This document shows positions 21,836-24,189 of a stretch of DNA of 24,189 nt, one piece after another (the stretch's first letter is position 1; every line of letters starts with the position of its first letter). The notes under the pieces are model-generated. The model was not told the origin of the DNA and did no database searches. It worked only from the letters and a program-made list of their open reading frames with translations. The stretch lies in NCBI GenBank assembly GCA_023445445.1, contig JAEXLD010000028.1, positions 1 to 24,189 of the forward strand, in the 5' to 3' direction. Source of the DNA: Bacillota bacterium (GTDB taxonomy: Bacteria > Bacillota > Clostridia > Clostridiales > Clostridiaceae). A program made the position numbers and the translations under genes.

Positions 21836-22717
21836 CTACTTAGATATTCTTTTTAATATACGATTTTGTATTAATGTGAAAATTAAAATTAAGCCAAATA
21901 GTATAACTGCTGCAGCCATCCCTTGACCATAACGGTTTTCTACATAGAATTTATTAAATATGTAGAATACAGCTGTTGTTGCGCTATCAGCAATACCTGC
22001 TTTACCGTTAAATATTGCAAATACTTGTGAATAAACCTTAAAGGCATTAATAAAATTCACCATTAATAAAAATGTAATAATTGGTATCATTTGAGGTAAT
22101 GTTATTCTAAAAAACTGTTCAAGTTTAGTAGCACCAAACATATCAGCTACTTTATAATAACTCTTATCAATATTTCTTAATCCTGAAAGTAATATTATTA
22201 TATTAAAAGCAAGACCGGACCAAATACCAAATATAATAAGAGTTATCATACTCATATTGGGATCATCAAGAAAGTTAAATGGCCCTATATTAAAAATCCC
22301 TAAAATATAATTTATAATTCCATACTCACCATTTAATAAAAATCTAAATACAATACCTACAGCTATAACACTTGTTAAGTATGGTATAAAGAAAATTGTT
22401 TCAAAAATATCTTTATACTTAATTTTTTCATATATTGTAATAGCTATAAACATAGATATAATTAAGCCTACTGGAACTACTACAAAAGAAAACAATGCTG
22501 TATTTCCTATTGCTGTATGAAACTTTGGATCTTTAAGTACTATTTCGAAATTTTTAAATCCATTAAATGTTAAGTTGTTTAATGTTCCTTTTTGGAAAGA
22601 CATAATAAAGGTCTTTATTAAAGGTAACACATTAAATATTCCGATTATTATTAAAGCAGGTAGTAAAAATAACCATGCTTGTGGTGAATTTTCTGCTCTA
22701 TACTTAAACTTCTTCAT
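21836..22717 (-). CDS. ugpA: ABC transporter permease, UgpA/MalF type
   Basis: This 293-residue membrane protein has six hydrophobic segments. It starts with the NSPQAWLFLLPALIIIGIF pattern of UgpA/MalF-type permeases, and its EAA loop is seen as GLRNIDKSYYKVADMFGATK (about 179-198) followed by TLPQMIPI. Its start codon overlaps the end of the ATPase gene by one base, so translation is coupled. It forms the membrane channel with the UgpE-like protein. Confidence 0.9.
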   Translation of the reverse strand: MKKFKYRAENSPQAWLFLLPALIIIGIFNVLPLIKTFIMSFQKGTLNNLTFNGFKNFEIVLKDPKFHTAIGNTALFSFVVVPVGLIISMFIAITIYEKIKYKDIFETIFFIPYLTSVIAVGIVFRFLLNGEYGIINYILGIFNIGPFNFLDDPNMSMITLIIFGIWSGLAFNIIILLSGLRNIDKSYYKVADMFGATKLEQFFRITLPQMIPIITFLLMVNFINAFKVYSQVFAIFNGKAGIADSATTAVFYIFNKFYVENRYGQGMAAAVILFGLILIFTLIQNRILKRISK

Positions 22718-23787
22718 TAGTACACTCTAACTCCATTCTCTTGGAATAAATAAATTCCATTATAGTCAATATCAAGGCCTATTTTATCACCTTCTGCAAT
22801 TCTCTTATTAATGTCTGTAATAGACTTTGCATTTGTATCATTAACATTAAAGTTTATAATACAATCTTTTCCTATTAATTCTACAGTTTCTGCTTCAATT
22901 TCAAATAATGGATTATCACTTAACACAAAATACTCTGGTCTAATTCCAACTACATAATTCTCTTCTGTTAATTCTCCTTTAAATCTATCTTTATTTAAAA
23001 GTCCTAAATCAATAGAAAAATCCTTAGATACTAATTTATTTCCTTCTTTCTTCATATCAACTAAATTTATTATTGGATTACCCATAAATTTAGCTACAAA
23101 AAGATTCTTTGGTTCTAAATAAAGATTTTGAGGTATATCAAATTGTTGAACTACACCTTCATTCATTAAAACTATTCTATCACTGATAGATAATGCTTCT
23201 TCTTGGTCATGAGTAACGAAAATTGTAGTTATACCAATTTCTTTAACTAATCTTCTGATTTCTTCTCTAATCTTTAATCTTAATCTAGCATCTAAATTAC
23301 TTAAAGGTTCATCAAGTAATAATATTCTTGGGTTTTGAACTAAAGCTCTTGTTATTGCAACTCTTTGTTGTTGACCTCCAGACATTTCTCCTGGCTTTTT
23401 ATCTGCTAGTTCTTCTATGCTTGTAACAGCCATATATTTTTTTGCTATTTCCATAGCTTCACTCTTTGGCTTCTTATTTTTACCAACAGTAAGTGGGAAC
23501 ATTACATTTTCTAAAACTGTCATATGTGGATATAAAGCATAATTTTGAAAAACTAATCCAATACCTCTATCCTTAGGATGTTTATCTATAACTGATTCAT
23601 TATCAAATTTAATATCTCCATCACTTGGATCTAGAAGTCCAGCTAATAAATTAAGAATTGTTGTTTTACCACACCCACTAGGACCTAAAAGACAAACTAA
23701 TTCGCCTTCATTAATTTCAAGATTAATGCTCTTTAGAGCTTCATATCCATTGCTATAAACCTTTTTAAGTTTTTCAATTTTTATCAT
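22717..23787 (-). CDS. ugpC: ABC transporter ATP-binding protein, UgpC/MalK type
   Basis: This 356-residue ATPase energises the importer. Walker A is GPSGCGKTT (35-43), the Q-loop VFQNYALYPHMTV follows, the signature is MSGGQQQRVA, Walker B is ILLLDEPLSNLDARLR and the switch histidine is in VTHDQEEA. The C-terminal TOBE-like region (about 240-356, with VGIRPEYF) is the MalK/UgpC regulatory domain. Because the ATPase, two permeases and lipoprotein are all present, the transporter is complete. Placing the ATPase first differs from E. coli, where ugpB comes first. ATG start with AGAGGTGG close upstream. Confidence 0.92.
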   Translation of the reverse strand: MIKIEKLKKVYSNGYEALKSINLEINEGELVCLLGPSGCGKTTILNLLAGLLDPSDGDIKFDNESVIDKHPKDRGIGLVFQNYALYPHMTVLENVMFPLTVGKNKKPKSEAMEIAKKYMAVTSIEELADKKPGEMSGGQQQRVAITRALVQNPRILLLDEPLSNLDARLRLKIREEIRRLVKEIGITTIFVTHDQEEALSISDRIVLMNEGVVQQFDIPQNLYLEPKNLFVAKFMGNPIINLVDMKKEGNKLVSKDFSIDLGLLNKDRFKGELTEENYVVGIRPEYFVLSDNPLFEIEAETVELIGKDCIINFNVNDTNAKSITDINKRIAEGDKIGLDIDYNGIYLFQENGVRVY

Positions 23788-23833
23788 GTGCCACCTCTAA
23801 TTTATAATTCTTTAACTTAATAATTACATATAT

Positions 23834-23862
23834 ACTATACTAAACATCTTATTTTATGACAA
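23834..23862 (-). promoter_or_regulatory. Promoter of the ugp operon
   Basis: On the minus strand TTGTCA (23862-23857), a 17-base spacer and TATAGT (23839-23834), about 46 bases upstream of the ugpC start codon. Confidence 0.6.
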
Positions 23863-23990
23863 TATATTATATTTTTTTATATTAATTTTTAACCAAATTT
23901 AACACTTTATTAACTTATTTGTAGTATAACAAATGAAAATTTAAATTTTTACCATTTATTATAGAAATATTTATAGTATGTTTTAACTAT

Positions 23991-24019
23991 TTGTTCATAG
24001 TTTTTGAATTAAATATTAT
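23991..24019 (+). promoter_or_regulatory. Candidate promoter of the rightmost gene
   Basis: TTGTTC (23991-23996), a 17-base spacer and TATTAT (24014-24019). It would give a leader of about 125 bases before the start at 24151. The gene-free stretch 23788-24150 is extremely AT-rich, so chance matches are easy; I see no riboswitch, strong hairpin or short gene in it. Confidence 0.3.
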
Positions 24020-24150
24020 TTTTATTCAACTTAAAGATTTTATATAGTTCATCGAAATATTAAATATATTATTTTTTATTAAAATAAAGTTTAAATAATA
24101 TGTAACTTTTATAACTTATATGATATTATTATTTTTAGAGGTGACTGTTT

Positions 24151-24189
24151 GTGAAAAGAATTATGAAGGTTGTATGTGCTATTATAGAA
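24151..24189 (+). CDS. N-terminal fragment, possibly a Nudix (MutT-like) hydrolase
   Basis: Thirteen codons run to the window edge, starting with GTG at 24151 and an AGAGGTGA ribosome binding site six bases upstream. The peptide MKRIMKVVCAIIE resembles the first beta strand of MutT-type Nudix proteins (VVxAIIE followed by residues for the nucleotide). The Nudix box itself is outside the window, so the call is only suggestive. It is the only plus-strand gene and is divergent from the ugp operon. Confidence 0.5.
   Translation, partial: MKRIMKVVCAIIE

Noticed and set aside
1..24189. CRISPR array, tRNA or rRNA genes, prophage or complete insertion sequence
   Set aside because: There are no regularly spaced repeats, no tRNA-like cloverleaf or rRNA stretch that I could recognise, and no transposase or phage genes.

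Overview
The window looks like a chromosomal segment of a low-GC Clostridium (cluster I type, related to C. perfringens). It is very AT-rich. Ribosome binding sites are strong (AGGAGG-like), intergenic regions are almost pure A+T, and LicT/RAT antitermination, PiT with a DUF47 partner, and Ugp-type ABC genes are typical of that group. Every gene is on the minus strand except a fragment at the far right end, so transcription runs right to left.

Region by region, left to right. (1) 1-1560: the first codons of a beta-glucoside-type PTS permease, preceded by a complete licT-type antiterminator gene. Three RAT sites are visible: one with its terminator in the licT leader and two identical ones between licT and the PTS gene. 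A small dispersed repeat sits in the loop of the second RAT-controlled terminator. (2) 1590-2249: a stand-alone FrnE/DsbA-like thioredoxin-fold gene with its own promoter. (3) 2337-11340: a nine-gene block headed by a LacI-family regulator, with at least three matching operator palindromes upstream and a terminator at the end. In order of transcription it encodes LacI regulator, KDPG-type aldolase, a TIM-barrel sugar isomerase/epimerase, a carboxylate/gluconate-type permease, a divergent hydantoinase/oxoprolinase-family ATPase, a HELFH (ImmA/IrrE-like) putative metallopeptidase, a PfkB-family 2-keto-3-deoxygluconate-type kinase, 3-hexulose-6-phosphate synthase and 6-phospho-3-hexuloisomerase. 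Kinase plus aldolase give the lower Entner-Doudoroff branch. The hydantoinase-like protein, the peptidase-like protein and the HPS/PHI pair do not belong to any sugar-acid pathway I can name, so this operon is the best candidate here for an undescribed system.

(4) 11443-13250: low-affinity phosphate transport (PiT plus DUF47/PhoU-like protein). (5) 13284-18203: a small HMA-fold protein without the metal-binding cysteines, a GH20 beta-hexosaminidase, a CLC-family channel/antiporter, and a cytoplasmic 5'-nucleotidase-family metallophosphatase. (6) 18204-18456: a stack of hairpins and a second copy of the dispersed repeat. (7) 18457-23862: a ugpC-ugpA-ugpE-(beta-CASP-like MBL hydrolase)-ugpB operon, probably for glycerol-3-phosphate or glycerophosphodiester uptake. 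The MBL gene is an unexpected member. (8) 23863-24189: a very AT-rich divergent intergenic region and the first 13 codons of a plus-strand gene that resembles a Nudix/MutT start.

All calls come from reading sequence and motifs by eye; no database search was possible. Start codons were moved inward from the longest open frame for licT, the peptidase-like gene, the kinase, the aldolase, the HMA gene, the nucleotidase, ugpB and the MBL gene, because the ribosome binding site and family alignment support the shorter form.
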